A DNA stretch of 64,000 bases from contig NZ_JADOVJ010000001.1 of assembly GCF_015752315.1 (NCBI RefSeq), forward strand, positions 3,092,501-3,156,500, given 5' to 3'. Positions 1 to 9,342 of this stretch are shown here, piece by piece. The position numbers and the translations under genes are program-made. How positions within the stretch are numbered: position 1 is the first letter of the stretch; every line of letters starts with the position of its first letter. Origin of the DNA: Nocardioides luteus (GTDB lineage Bacteria > Actinomycetota > Actinomycetes > Propionibacteriales > Nocardioidaceae). The notes beneath the pieces are model-generated. The model was not told where the DNA came from. It made no database searches and saw only the letters and a program-made list of their open reading frames with translations.

Positions 1-1168
1 CCACCACCTTCCTGATCCGCAGCAGCGCGATCCCCATCGTGACCGCCGCCATGCCCAGCAGTGCCGCGACGGACGGGAGTGCCTGCTCCGCCCCGCCACC
101 GCCGGCGAGGTCGCCCAGACCGCCGAGGAACCAGGCGTGGGGTGTCACCAGGCTGAGGTTCGCGATCAGCTCGCCTCCTTGCTGCACCGGGAAGAACGAG
201 CCGCCGAGAAGGCCGAGGGTGACCGCGACGACGGCCTGCCAGGTGCCCGCCTGCTCGGAGGTTCTCGCCAGCGACGCGATGACGGAGGTGATGCCGGTGC
301 CGGCCAGTACGCCGGCGAGGACCAGGAGTCCCACGCCGAGCGGATCACCCCAGTCGGCGCCGAGCATGAGTGCGCTGGCCACCATCAGGACCGTGAGGCT
401 GACGATGCCGAGGACGACGCTGGTGAGCAGCTTCCCGACGAGGATCGCCCATGGCGGCACCGGTGCCGCCAGCAGGCGGGCCAGGGTGCCCTCGCCGCGC
501 TCGTCGATCAGCGAGGAGACGCCGAACTGCACCGTGAACAGCAGGAAGAAGACCGCCATCGCTGCCGCGAAGTACGTCTTGACGTCGAGCACCCGAGCGG
601 TCGCCGAGGCATCCTCGAGCGCCACGGGAGGGACACCGTGCACCGTCTCCTGCGCGACCCGCTCGATCTCGGCGGGGGTCAGTCCCGGCCGGGACGCGCC
701 GACCGCTGCGACCGCCACGCGTACCGCGTCGAGGCCTCCGACGTAGGACCGAGCCACCGAGCGCGCCACCACGGTCGCCGTCGGCGCGTCGGCGCTGCCC
801 ACCACGCGCAGCTCGGCGGGACGGGGGCTCGCGACGTCCGCGGCGAAACCCCGCGGCAGCACGAACGCCGCGTCCAGATCGCCGTCACGGACACCGGCGC
901 GGGCCTCATCCTCGTCGAGCTCGCTCACCGCCGCGACGCCCTGCTCCTGCAAGGCGCCGAGAACCTCCTCGGTGAAGGCCCGGGAGACGGCGCTGCGGTC
1001 CTGGTCGACGACGGCGTACTCGAAGGCTCGCGGTGTCGCCGCAGGCCCGAACAGCAGGCTGAAGATGGCCGCGAGCGTGAACGGCACCACGATCGCGAGC
1101 AGGAAGGCGGAGCGGTCGCGGGCGCGCTGTCTCAGATCCTTGGCCGCGATCAGCAGGCTGGGATGCAT
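1..1168 (-). CDS. ABC-2 type transporter permease, C-terminus cut by window edge
   Basis: Membrane subunit of an ABC-2 exporter. The reading frame is open from an ATG at 1168 to the left edge, giving about 389 residues without a stop. One transmembrane segment lies at about residues 20-42. A soluble extracytoplasmic part follows to about residue 200. Several hydrophobic segments come after it, beginning at about residue 202 (FFLLFTVQFGVSSL). This one-TM, large-loop, multi-TM layout is that of the ABC2_membrane_3 / YhgE-like permeases, which export drugs, lipids or polymers. The start lies 2 bp after the stop of the ATP-binding gene, so the two are coupled and form one transporter. The substrate cannot be told from sequence. 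Confidence 0.85.
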   Translation of the reverse strand, partial: MHPSLLIAAKDLRQRARDRSAFLLAIVVPFTLAAIFSLLFGPAATPRAFEYAVVDQDRSAVSRAFTEEVLGALQEQGVAAVSELDEDEARAGVRDGDLDAAFVLPRGFAADVASPRPAELRVVGSADAPTATVVARSVARSYVGGLDAVRVAVAAVGASRPGLTPAEIERVAQETVHGVPPVALEDASATARVLDVKTYFAAAMAVFFLLFTVQFGVSSLIDERGEGTLARLLAAPVPPWAILVGKLLTSVVLGIVSLTVLMVASALMLGADWGDPLGVGLLVLAGVLAGTGITSVIASLARTSEQAGTWQAVVAVTLGLLGGSFFPVQQGGELIANLSLVTPHAWFLGGLGDLAGGGGAEQALPSVAALLGMAAVTMGIALLRIRKVV

Positions 1169-1170
1169 GG

Positions 1171-2157
1171 TCAGTCCCGCAGCCGCTTGCCGGTGAGACG
1201 GAGGAAGACCGTCTCGAGGTCCGGTTCCTCCACCGTGGCCGAGCGCACGGTCGCGTGGCCGGCGGCGACCTGGATCACCCGCGGGAGCGTCGACTCGGCA
1301 TCCGGCACGAGCACGTCGACCACGTCGCCCGTCCCGGTCACGCCGGTGACGGGCGCGAGCTCACGCAGTGCCGCGACGGCGCGGGCGGGGTCGCCGTCGA
1401 GGGTGAGCCGGATGTGCTCGGCATCGCCGAGCTGTGCGGTCAGCTGCCGCGGCGTCCCTTCGGCGATCAGCCGCCCGAGGTCCATGATCGCGACCCGGTC
1501 GCAGAGTCGCTCCGCCTCCTCCATGTAGTGGGTCGTGTAGAGCACGCCCATGCCCTCGCTGCTGAGCCGCTCGACGCTGCTCAGGATCGCGTTCCGGCTC
1601 TGCGGGTCGACTCCGACCGTGGGCTCGTCGAGCACCAGCAGGCGTGGCCGGTGGATCAGGCCGACCGCGATGTTGAGCCGGCGCTTCATGCCGCCGGAGT
1701 ACTTCTCGACGCGTTCGCCCGCGCGCTCGGTCAGGCCGACGACGTCGAGGACCTCCGCGACCCGGTCGCGGGCCTGACGTCGGCCTATCCGGTACAGCGA
1801 CGCGAAGAAGAGCAGGTTCTCCCGACCGGTCAGATCCGGGTAGAGCGCGACGTCCTGGGGCACGTACCCGATGGCCGCCTTGGCCGCGAGCGCACCGGGA
1901 TGCATCTCGACACCGTCGACCTGCACCGAGCCGGAGTCGGCCTCCAAGACCCCCGAGACCATCGAGATGATGGTCGTCTTCCCGGCCCCGTTGGGCCCGA
2001 GGAGGCCGTACGTCTCGCCGCTGCCGATCCGGAACGAGATGCCGTCCACCGCCTTGACCGACCCGAAGGACCGGCGCAGGTCGGTGCACCTGAGCACATC
2101 ACCCGCCGTCGGCGACGTGGCGTCGGCCGCGCGCAGCGCGGCGGTCTCGACGTTCAT
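1171..2157 (-). CDS. ABC transporter ATP-binding protein (ABC-2 exporter)
   Basis: The 328-residue ATPase energises the neighbouring permease. Walker A is GPNGAGKTT at residues 54-62, the signature is YSGGMKRR and Walker B is LLVLDEPTVGVD. The domain is of the CcmA/DrrA class, with a C-terminal extension of about 80 residues typical of exporters of drugs or envelope components. The chosen ATG begins 2 bp after the universal stress protein stop; a longer frame runs back into that gene and is not used. With genes on both sides it forms a three-gene operon (stress protein, ATPase, permease), which suggests export induced under stress. Family assignment is firm; the substrate is unknown. Confidence 0.93.
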   Translation of the reverse strand: MNVETAALRAADATSPTAGDVLRCTDLRRSFGSVKAVDGISFRIGSGETYGLLGPNGAGKTTIISMVSGVLEADSGSVQVDGVEMHPGALAAKAAIGYVPQDVALYPDLTGRENLLFFASLYRIGRRQARDRVAEVLDVVGLTERAGERVEKYSGGMKRRLNIAVGLIHRPRLLVLDEPTVGVDPQSRNAILSSVERLSSEGMGVLYTTHYMEEAERLCDRVAIMDLGRLIAEGTPRQLTAQLGDAEHIRLTLDGDPARAVAALRELAPVTGVTGTGDVVDVLVPDAESTLPRVIQVAAGHATVRSATVEEPDLETVFLRLTGKRLRD

Positions 2158-2159
2158 GA

Positions 2160-3047
2160 CTACTCTGCGGCCGGCGGAACCACCTGGACGGGGCAGCCGA
2201 GCTCTCGCAGCAGGGCATGGCCGGTCCCGCCCAGACGGCGCAACGGGAACGCGTGCCCGCGTCGGCCGATGATCAGCAGGGCCGCCTCCTTCGCCGCCTC
2301 CTTGACCACCCGGGCGGGCTGACCCCGGCGGATCTCGATCCACACGTCGACCCCGGCGGCGCCGGGAACCGTGCCGCAGGCCCGGTCCAGGGTCCGCATC
2401 AGCCGGTGCCGGGCATCCGCCTCCCAGCCCGCCGCGTCGAGCTGCCCCAGCGTGGTCTCGTAGTAGACGGCCGGCACCTCCCACGCATGGACGAGCACGA
2501 GGTCGCTGGCGCGGTCGCGGGCCTCCTGCAGCCCACGGGCGACGAGCTCGGTGGAGGCATCGCAGTCGGCGACGGCGACGAACACGGTGCCCGTGTTCGG
2601 GGCGGCCTGAGGCGCGGTCGGAACGACCACGACAGGAACCGGTGCCCGCGATGCGACCCGGCCGGTCACCGAACCGGTCACGACCCGGGCCAGACTGTGG
2701 TGGCGTTCGTCTCCCAGGACCACCAGCGTGGAGTCGCCGGCGGCGTGGACGAGCTCGGTCACCACCGCACCGTCGCGGAGCGTCGTCGAGACGCGGTCGG
2801 CGCCGATGAGCTCGGCGGCCTCCTTCTCCGCGCGGGCCAGAGCGGTCAGCCCGGCGTCACGTATCTGGTTCGCCAGGCCTGAGTAGCCGTACGGGTAGAA
2901 GACGCCCGTGGCGACCGCCAGGTCGACCACGTGGACGAGCCACAGGTCCGCGCCGCTGCGGCGGGCCTCGTCCGCGGCGTAGCCGATCGCCGCTCGACCG
3001 CCCTCTCCCCCGTCGATACCGACCAGGATCCGGTCGTGCATGGACAT
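2160..3047 (-). CDS. Tandem-domain universal stress protein
   Basis: The 295-residue cytoplasmic protein has two Usp (alpha/beta, ATP-binding) domains. The first spans about residues 3-145 and ends in a VVLGDE...TGSVTGRVAS loop. The second spans about 150-293 and carries LIIGRRGHAFPLRRLGG. Tandem Usps of this type are common in actinobacterial hypoxia/dormancy regulons, where they bind ATP and influence survival. The start at 3047 is set by a strong AGGAGG ribosome site just upstream. An upstream in-frame extension is rejected because it runs through the tandem repeat and promoter region. It heads an operon with an ABC-2 exporter and faces a P-type ATPase gene across a shared promoter region. 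Confidence 0.93.
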   Translation of the reverse strand: MSMHDRILVGIDGGEGGRAAIGYAADEARRSGADLWLVHVVDLAVATGVFYPYGYSGLANQIRDAGLTALARAEKEAAELIGADRVSTTLRDGAVVTELVHAAGDSTLVVLGDERHHSLARVVTGSVTGRVASRAPVPVVVVPTAPQAAPNTGTVFVAVADCDASTELVARGLQEARDRASDLVLVHAWEVPAVYYETTLGQLDAAGWEADARHRLMRTLDRACGTVPGAAGVDVWIEIRRGQPARVVKEAAKEAALLIIGRRGHAFPLRRLGGTGHALLRELGCPVQVVPPAAE

Positions 3048-3135
3048 GTTCCCTCCTGGGACTCGGTGCGCGTTGGTGCCTCCAATCTCGCCGGGTCCGA
3101 TGAATCGCATCAGGGCCATCGGTGCTCCGAGCCGA

Positions 3136-3147
3136 GGACCTAGGTCC
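3136..3147. promoter_or_regulatory. Palindrome GGACCTAGGTCC, DosR/DevR-like candidate operator
   Basis: This is a perfect 12-bp palindrome between the divergent Usp and P-type ATPase genes. It matches the inner part of the mycobacterial DosR box (GGGACTWWAGTCCC) except at the two positions next to the centre, and the flanking genes are of the classes DosR controls. Binding by a DosR-type regulator is inference, since no such regulator is in the window. Confidence 0.4.
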
Positions 3148-3151
3148 ACGG

Positions 3152-3196
3152 AGGTCGGCAAGGTCGGCGGGGTCGGCGGGGTCGGCCCGGTCGCCC
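3152..3196 (+). repeat. 9-bp tandem repeat, five units (aGGTCGGCg type)
   Basis: Five consecutive 9-bp units (AGGTCGGCA, AGGTCGGCG, GGGTCGGCG, GGGTCGGCC, CGGTCGCCC) lie in the Usp/ATPase intergenic region directly beside the palindrome. They are non-coding. They could be a slippage-prone spacer or part of the regulatory site. Confidence 0.75.
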
Positions 3197-3316
3197 GTGT
3201 GCGCGGCGGCGGGACGGACGTCCGCCCGCCGGAGGACCTATGGACCTGCGGCACGACGCCGGTGTCGGCAAGAGTCGGGCGAGGGGCTCGAACGAGATCC
3301 CACGAAGGAGGAGACC

Positions 3317-5914
3317 TTGACCGCTGGACAGGCCGAGGGCGACGTCCTCGACGACGAACGGGACGGTCTCACGTCCACTGCTGCTGCGGACCTGCTGGCC
3401 CGGATCGGGCCGAACGAGCTGCCACGGCCGCCGCGACGCCCGTGGTGGCGTCTCCTGGTCGCGCAGCTCACCCACTTCTTCGCCGTGCTGCTGTGGGGCG
3501 CCGCCGGCCTCGCGCTGCTCGCCGGTATGCCGACCCTGGCGCTGGCCATCGCGGTCATCGTCCTGCTCAACGGCGTCTTCGCGTACGCCCAGGAGCACCG
3601 CGCCGACCAGGCCGCGCAGAAGCTCGGCTCCCTGATGCCGGCCAACACCCGGGTCGTCCGCGACGGCCGCACGGAGGAGGTTCCGGCGACCGAGGTGGTG
3701 CCGGGCGACGTCGTCCTGCTCGAGGCCGGCGACAGGGTGCCCGCCGACGGCACGCTGCTGCGCAGCGAGGAGGTCACGGTCGACGAGTCGATGCTGACCG
3801 GCGAGAGCGTGCCGGTGCACAAGCCGGCGGGAACGGTCGTCCGCGCCGCCACGTTCCTGGTCCAGGGCAGCGGGCGGGTCCTGGTCACGGCCACGGGCGC
3901 GCGGACGGAGGTCGCCTCGGTCGCCGGCCTCATCTCCGGCGCCCATCGGCCGCCGAGCCCGCTGGACCGGGAGCTCGACCGGCTGGTCAGGATCATCGCC
4001 GCCGTCGCGCTGACCGTGGGGATCGTCCTCGGCGTGGTCTCGTTGCTGCTCGGCGGCACCGTCACCGGCGCCCTGCTGTTCGCCGTCGGCGTCAGCGTCG
4101 CCCTCGTTCCCGAGGGGCTGCTGCCCACGGTGACCCTGTCCCTGGCCCGCGGCGCGCAGCGGATGGCGGAGAGCAAGGCCCTGGTCCGGCATCTGGAGGC
4201 GGTCGAGACGCTGGGGTCCACCACGTTCATCTGCACCGACAAGACCGGCACGCTCACCCGCAACGAGATGACCGTGGTGGAGGTCTGGACCCCGGAGGGG
4301 TGTGCCGTCCCCGGCGGGGAGGGCTACGACCCCGAGGGCACCGTCTCCGGCGAGCCGGCCGCCGTACGCGTGGCCGCCGAGGCCGCCGGCGCGGCACGTG
4401 CCTGCGTCACCGGGCGGGCCGTCCTCGCGGACGAGGTCTGGCGGCCCGCGGGCGACCCGATGGAGGTCGCCATCGACGTCGCGGCCGCCCGACTGGGGAG
4501 CGACGCCCCGGATCCGGCGATCCGGGTCCCGTTCGTCACCGAGCGACGGTTCAGCGCCGCCGTGATCGAGGAGCGGAGCTACTTCCTCGGGGCTCCGGAG
4601 CGGATCCTGCCCGGATGCGGGGAGGCCGCCGCGGCCGCCACGACGGTCCTCGACGCGTACGCCGACGAGGGCCGGCGCGTGGTCGCCGTGGCCCGGTCCC
4701 GCTCCCCGCGGCCGCCCGCCACCGCCGACGAGCTCGCCGGACTCCTCGACCAGCCCCTGGAGCTGCTGGCGCTGCTGGCCATCGAGGACCCTCCGCGTGA
4801 CGGCGTACGCGAGGCCCTGGAGTCGTGCCGCACCGCAGGCATCCGGGTGGCCATGATGACCGGCGACAACGCCCGGACCGCGGCCGCGATCGCCACCGAG
4901 GTGGACCTCCTGCGACCCGGCGGTGTCGTCGTCGAGGGCGACCGGCTGCCGTCCGACGACAAGGCGCTGGCGGACCTGCTCGACGACCCCCGCGGCGCGG
5001 TCGTCGCCCGGGTCACCCCGGCCGACAAGCTCCGGATCGCGAACGCGCTGCGGCTGCACGGCCATGTGGTCGCGATGACCGGCGACGGGGTCAACGACGC
5101 CGCCGCGCTGCGTGGCGCGGACGTCGGGGTGGCGATGGGGCTCGGTGGCAGCGACGTGGCTCGCGACGCCGCCGACCTGGTGCTGCTCGACGACCACTTC
5201 GCGACCATCGTCAAGGCGATCGAGCTGGGCCGGGCGACGTACGCGAACATCCGCCGGTTCCTGACCTTCCACCTGACCGACAACGTGGCCGAGCTGGCGC
5301 CGTTCGCGGTCTGGGCGCTGTCGGGCGGCTCGATCCCGGCCGCGCTCGGGGTGCTCCAGATCCTCGCCCTGGACATCGGCACCGACATGCTTCCCGCTCT
5401 CGCGCTCGGTGCCGAGCCGCCGAGCAGGCGCACGATGGACGGTCCTCGGCGCCGGGAGCGGGTGGCCAGCGGCTCGGTGCTGCGCCGGGCGTTCCTGGTG
5501 CTCGGGCCCATCGAGGCCGCTGTCGCCGTCGCCGCCTTCCTCTGGGTGCTGACCGGCGGGGGCTGGTCGCTCGGGGAGACTCCGGACGCCACCGTGCTCG
5601 CGCGCGCCTCGGGGACGGCGTTCGCGGTGATCGCGGTCGCCCAGGTCGCCAACGCGTTCGCCTGCCGGAGCGAGTCGCGGCCGGCGTGGCGCATCGATCC
5701 GCGCCGCAACCCGCTGGTCTCGACCGCCGTCGCGGTCGAGCTGGTGCTGCTCGCCGCCTTCCTCGGCCTGCCCTGGCTGGCCGAGATGCTCGGCGGCAGC
5801 TGGCCGTCGGCGCAGGGCTGGTTGTGGGCGCTCGGCGGCGGGCTCCTCCTGCTGCTCGGCGACTGGCTCCACAAGGCGTGGCGTCACGCCCGCCGCCGGG
5901 CGACCAGGAGCTGA
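3317..5914 (+). CDS. P-type cation-transporting ATPase (type II-like)
   Basis: The 865-residue membrane cation pump has all P-type landmarks: TGES in the actuator domain, the phosphorylated Asp308 in DKTGT, MTGDN, and TGDGVND near the hinge. Multiple transmembrane segments lie before, between and after the cytoplasmic domains. The M4 motif PEGLLPT resembles type II pumps of the SERCA / Na,K-ATPase branch, so Ca2+, Na+ or K+ are plausible substrates; the exact ion is unknown. Start: a TTG at 3317 with a strong AAGGAGGAG site 4 nt upstream. An earlier in-frame ATG would add a low-complexity Arg/Ser stretch translated from the promoter repeat and is rejected. It faces a second P-type ATPase tail to tail and resembles the CtpF-type pumps of dormancy regulons. 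Confidence 0.93.
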   Translation: MTAGQAEGDVLDDERDGLTSTAAADLLARIGPNELPRPPRRPWWRLLVAQLTHFFAVLLWGAAGLALLAGMPTLALAIAVIVLLNGVFAYAQEHRADQAAQKLGSLMPANTRVVRDGRTEEVPATEVVPGDVVLLEAGDRVPADGTLLRSEEVTVDESMLTGESVPVHKPAGTVVRAATFLVQGSGRVLVTATGARTEVASVAGLISGAHRPPSPLDRELDRLVRIIAAVALTVGIVLGVVSLLLGGTVTGALLFAVGVSVALVPEGLLPTVTLSLARGAQRMAESKALVRHLEAVETLGSTTFICTDKTGTLTRNEMTVVEVWTPEGCAVPGGEGYDPEGTVSGEPAAVRVAAEAAGAARACVTGRAVLADEVWRPAGDPMEVAIDVAAARLGSDAPDPAIRVPFVTERRFSAAVIEERSYFLGAPERILPGCGEAAAAATTVLDAYADEGRRVVAVARSRSPRPPATADELAGLLDQPLELLALLAIEDPPRDGVREALESCRTAGIRVAMMTGDNARTAAAIATEVDLLRPGGVVVEGDRLPSDDKALADLLDDPRGAVVARVTPADKLRIANALRLHGHVVAMTGDGVNDAAALRGADVGVAMGLGGSDVARDAADLVLLDDHFATIVKAIELGRATYANIRRFLTFHLTDNVAELAPFAVWALSGGSIPAALGVLQILALDIGTDMLPALALGAEPPSRRTMDGPRRRERVASGSVLRRAFLVLGPIEAAVAVAAFLWVLTGGGWSLGETPDATVLARASGTAFAVIAVAQVANAFACRSESRPAWRIDPRRNPLVSTAVAVELVLLAAFLGLPWLAEMLGGSWPSAQGWLWALGGGLLLLLGDWLHKAWRHARRRATRS

Positions 5915-5937
5915 GGAACCGCTCCGACGTGCTTCGG

Positions 5938-8412
5938 TCAGCCCTCGTGGCGACGCCGGGCCAACCGTCCGGCCACCCGGCCGGCCGCGACCACGAGGCC
6001 GGGCAGGCAGGCCAGCGCGAGAAGCGTCAGCTGGGCCCGTGGCTCGAGGACCTCCGTCCCCAGCAGAGCCCGGAGCGGACCGAACCACACCGCCGACAGC
6101 TGAAGCAGCAGCGCGATCAGCACCGCGACCTCGATGCCCCGTCCCGCCAGGGTCCAGCCCTTCCGAGGCGCCCGCAGCGCGATGGCCAGGCCGAGCTGGG
6201 CCGCCCCGAGCGTGAGGAACACGGCGGACTGAACATGCCATCCCAGGCGCTGGGCCAGCAGGCCCGCGACGAGGCTGACCACGGCGATGAGGAGCCCGGA
6301 CGTGACGATCTGGCGGGCCAGGCCGCCGCCGAGCACCGAGCGTTGCGGGGACGGCGAGGGACGCCTCATGTCCTGGCGGTCGAGCGGTTCGCCGCCGAAC
6401 GCGACACCGGGTACGCCGTGGGTGAGCATGTTGATCCACAGGATCTGTCCGGCGCCCAACGGGAACGCCAGGCCGAGGAACGGGCCGAGCAGGATCACCA
6501 GCACCTCGGCCAGCCCGCCGGCGAGGCCGTAGCGCAGGAACGTACGGATGTTGGCGTACACGCGCCTGCCCTCGCCCACCGCGACGACCAGGGTGCGGAG
6601 GTTGTCGTCGGCCAGCACCACGTCCGCGGCCTGCCGCGCCACCTCGGTGCCGCGCTTGCCCATCGCCACCCCGATGTCGGCGCGGCGGAGGGCGGGGCCG
6701 TCGTTGACGCCGTCACCGGTCATCGCGACCACGTGGCCGCGGGCCTTCAGCGCGTCGAGGATGTCGACCTTCTGCTCCGGCCGGGTCCGGGCGTAGACAT
6801 GGACCCGATCGACCGCCTCGCGGTGCTCACCACGATCCACGGCCGCACCGTCCATCACGTCGTCGTGCGTCACCTCGCCCACGGCGAGGATGCCGACGTC
6901 GCGGGCGACGGCACCGGCCGTCGCGGGATGGTCGCCGGTGATGAGGACGGTCCGGATCCCCGCATCACGGCAGTCGGCCACCACCGCAGCGGCATCCGTA
7001 CGGGGCGGGTCGGTGATGCCGACGAGCCCGACGAGCAGGAGAGACTCCGGCGGCTCGCTCGGCGGTCGCCACGACCGGTGTGCCACCGCCAGCACCCGGA
7101 ATCCCGCTCCGGCCAGATCCTCGGCGACCGCGGCTCCGCGGCTCCGCTCCAGGCCCTCCGGGAGCATGCTCAGCACCACCTCGGGAGCGCCCTTGACGAC
7201 CTCCAGCACCGTGCCGTCCGCGGCCCGGTCCACGGTGACCATGTGGCGGGTCTCGCTCTCGAACGGCACCTCGTCGACCCGGGTCCACCTGCGACGCAGC
7301 TCCGCGGTCTCGACCTGCCGGTCGGCGGCGGCCAGCAGCAGGGCGGCCTCCATCGGCTCGCCGATCAGGGTCCGGTCCGTCGCCGGCCCGGTCAGCCGGG
7401 CGTCGTTGCACAGCACCACGTCCCTGAGCAGCGCCGCCTCGTCGACGGCCTCCGGCGTCCAGATCCGCTGCACGCTCATCCGGCCCTCGGTGAGGGTGCC
7501 GGTCTTGTCCGAGGCGAGCACCGTCACGGAGCCGAGCGTCTCGACCGCCGGGAGCCAGCGCACGATCGCGGACTGCTTCGCCATCCGGTGGGCGCCCAGC
7601 GCCAGCGCGACGGAGACGACCGCGGGCAACGACTCGGGGATGGCGGCGACCGCCAGGCTGACCGCGAGGATCAGCGCCTCACCGAACGAGACGCCGCGGA
7701 GCACGGAGAGCACCAGGACGAGGAGCGCGATGGCGGCGGTGGCCACGACCAGCTGGCGGGAGAGCCGCCGGAGCCTGGCCTGGAGGGGTGTCGGCTCGGT
7801 CCTGGTGGTCGCGATGAGCGCCGCGATCCGGCCGAGGCCGCTCTCGGAGCCGATCCTCTCGACCACGCCCCAGCCGCGCCCCTTGGTGACGACGGTCCCG
7901 GAGAGGAGCTCCTCCCCGGTCACGCGCCTGACCGGCACGGACTCCCCGGTCATCGACGACTCGTCGACCCCGAGGCCCACCGCCTCCTCGGCCACCAGGT
8001 CGGCCGGCACGACGTCACCCGCCTCGAGACGTACGACATCGCCCTTGACCAGCTCGGCCGCCTCGATGTCGCTCACCCGGCCGTCCCTGAGCACGCGGGC
8101 GCGCGGGGCGGCCATCCGGCCCAGGGCCGCCATGGCCTGCTCGGCCCGCCGTTCCTGCACCACCCCGATGGCGGTGTTGACCAGCACCACGACCGCGATG
8201 ATGCTCGCGTCCGGCACGTCCCCGAGGCCGAGGACCACCACGAACGCAGCACCGAGCAGCAGGATCATCGGGTCCCGCAGCTGCGTCAGCACCCGGGCGG
8301 CCAGCGTGGTCGGCGGCGGAGCCGGCACCGCGTTGGGCCCGTCCTGCTCCAGCCGGAGCGCCGCCTCTGCCGTCGTGAGCCCACCGGATTCCAGGTCAGT
8401 ACGTGACGGCAC
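5938..8412 (-). CDS. P-type cation-transporting ATPase (PMCA/CtpF-like)
   Basis: The 824-residue pump has a cation-ATPase N-terminal domain (residues 1-70), TGES, the phosphorylated Asp302 in [13 protein letters not shown] and MTGDGVND. Its M4 motif PESLPAVV is the bacterial Ca2+/Mn2+-type signature and differs from PEGLLPT in the convergent pump, so the two are not recent duplicates. The GTG start at 8412 lies 4 bp after the carbamate kinase stop, making this the last gene of the arginine deiminase operon. Such linkage suggests that ATP from arginine fermentation and cation export are induced together. The transported ion is inferred only at family level. Confidence 0.93.
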   Translation of the reverse strand: MPSRTDLESGGLTTAEAALRLEQDGPNAVPAPPPTTLAARVLTQLRDPMILLLGAAFVVVLGLGDVPDASIIAVVVLVNTAIGVVQERRAEQAMAALGRMAAPRARVLRDGRVSDIEAAELVKGDVVRLEAGDVVPADLVAEEAVGLGVDESSMTGESVPVRRVTGEELLSGTVVTKGRGWGVVERIGSESGLGRIAALIATTRTEPTPLQARLRRLSRQLVVATAAIALLVLVLSVLRGVSFGEALILAVSLAVAAIPESLPAVVSVALALGAHRMAKQSAIVRWLPAVETLGSVTVLASDKTGTLTEGRMSVQRIWTPEAVDEAALLRDVVLCNDARLTGPATDRTLIGEPMEAALLLAAADRQVETAELRRRWTRVDEVPFESETRHMVTVDRAADGTVLEVVKGAPEVVLSMLPEGLERSRGAAVAEDLAGAGFRVLAVAHRSWRPPSEPPESLLLVGLVGITDPPRTDAAAVVADCRDAGIRTVLITGDHPATAGAVARDVGILAVGEVTHDDVMDGAAVDRGEHREAVDRVHVYARTRPEQKVDILDALKARGHVVAMTGDGVNDGPALRRADIGVAMGKRGTEVARQAADVVLADDNLRTLVVAVGEGRRVYANIRTFLRYGLAGGLAEVLVILLGPFLGLAFPLGAGQILWINMLTHGVPGVAFGGEPLDRQDMRRPSPSPQRSVLGGGLARQIVTSGLLIAVVSLVAGLLAQRLGWHVQSAVFLTLGAAQLGLAIALRAPRKGWTLAGRGIEVAVLIALLLQLSAVWFGPLRALLGTEVLEPRAQLTLLALACLPGLVVAAGRVAGRLARRRHEG

Positions 8413-8416
8413 CGGC

Positions 8417-9319
8417 CTAGCTCCGCACCTGGGTGCCCGACGTGCCGGCGAGCACGCCGTTGATCTCGTCGAGGGAGCCGATCGCCGAGCGGCGGCCGGT
8501 CGACCGGGTGAAGGCGCAGACGGCGGCCACCTTCGGCCCCATCGACCCTGCCGGGAACCGCATCGCGGACAGCTCGGCGACGCTCACCTCGCGCAGCACC
8601 TTCTCGGCGGGACCGCCGAAGTCCCGGATCACGCCTTCGACGTCGGTCAGGACGAGCAGCAGGTCGGCCCCGAGCGCCTCCGCCGCCAGGGCGGCCGCGT
8701 GGTCCTTGTCGACGACCGCGTCGATGCTCTGGTAGCGGCGGTGGTCGCGGTCCGCGACCGGGACTCCACCGCCACCTGCGAGCACGACCGTGACGCCGGC
8801 GTCGAGGAGGCGCTCGGCGACGGGCAGCTCGACGATGTCCCGGGGAGCCGGGGAGGCCACGACCCGTCGCCAGCCACCGCCGTCGGGCCGCACGGTCCAG
8901 CCGTACCGGTCCGCGAGGCTTCGGGCCGTCGGCTCGTCGTAGACCTGGCCGATGAACTTGGTCGGCTCCTGGAACGCCGGGTCCTCGGGATCGACCACCG
9001 TCTGGCTGACCAGCGTCACCACGCTGCCGATCCCCTCGTCCAGGAGCGCCTGCTGGAGCCAGAGCCCGATGAGCCCCTGGGACTCGGCGACCAGGTCGGC
9101 GAGCGGATAGGGCTCGGACAGGGTGGGGTCGGCACCGCTCTCCAGAGCGAGCAGGCCGACCTGGGGCCCGTTGCCGTGGACCACCACGACCTGGTGCTCC
9201 CGGGCCAGACCCGCGAGCCCGGCCGCGGCCGCGGCCACGTGCCGGCGCTGGGGCGCGGCGTCCGGCCGCTCCCCGCGCCGCAGCAGGGCGTTGCCGCCGA
9301 TGGCGACGACGATCCTCAT
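8417..9319 (-). CDS. arcC: Carbamate kinase
   Basis: This enzyme converts carbamoyl phosphate and ADP to ATP, CO2 and ammonia, the ATP-yielding last step of the arginine deiminase pathway, in the cytoplasm. The 300-residue length is normal. The sequence opens [16 protein letters not shown], followed by [12 protein letters not shown], and contains [11 protein letters not shown] and a VDKDHAA stretch typical of carbamate kinases. The start at 9319 is fixed by GAGGAGGAG a few bases upstream; longer frames run into arcB. It sits 23 bp downstream of arcB in an operon that also holds arcA and an APC permease. Confidence 0.96.
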   Translation of the reverse strand: MRIVVAIGGNALLRRGERPDAAPQRRHVAAAAAGLAGLAREHQVVVVHGNGPQVGLLALESGADPTLSEPYPLADLVAESQGLIGLWLQQALLDEGIGSVVTLVSQTVVDPEDPAFQEPTKFIGQVYDEPTARSLADRYGWTVRPDGGGWRRVVASPAPRDIVELPVAERLLDAGVTVVLAGGGGVPVADRDHRRYQSIDAVVDKDHAAALAAEALGADLLLVLTDVEGVIRDFGGPAEKVLREVSVAELSAMRFPAGSMGPKVAAVCAFTRSTGRRSAIGSLDEINGVLAGTSGTQVRS

Positions 9320-9342
9320 CTGGTTCTCCTCCTCGGCCGGGC

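Larger units (their letters stand above)
3048..3316. promoter_or_regulatory. Divergent promoter region between Usp and P-type ATPase
   Basis: This 269-bp non-coding stretch separates two outward-facing genes. It contains a perfect palindrome at 3136-3147, a 9-bp tandem repeat at 3152-3196, and a further GGACCTATGGACC element at about 3236-3248. No clear sigma-70 -35/-10 pair is seen. The two flanking genes probably share control from here; this is inferred from the arrangement. Confidence 0.5.

Noticed and set aside
3152..3196. Short tandem repeat considered as a CRISPR-like array
   Set aside because: Units are 9 bp and directly adjacent with no spacers.
3236..3248. GGACCTATGGACC as a second DosR-type palindrome
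   Set aside because: It is a direct repeat of GGACC, not a palindrome, so it is only noted as a possible half-site.
3048..3254. N-terminal extension of the universal stress protein
   Set aside because: It would translate the promoter region and tandem repeat, while a strong ribosome site precedes the internal start at 3047.
3140..6439. Very long open frame on the minus strand opposite the first P-type ATPase
   Set aside because: Its protein is Arg/Gly/Ala-rich without domains, while the plus-strand frame shows a full P-type ATPase. It is a high-GC shadow.
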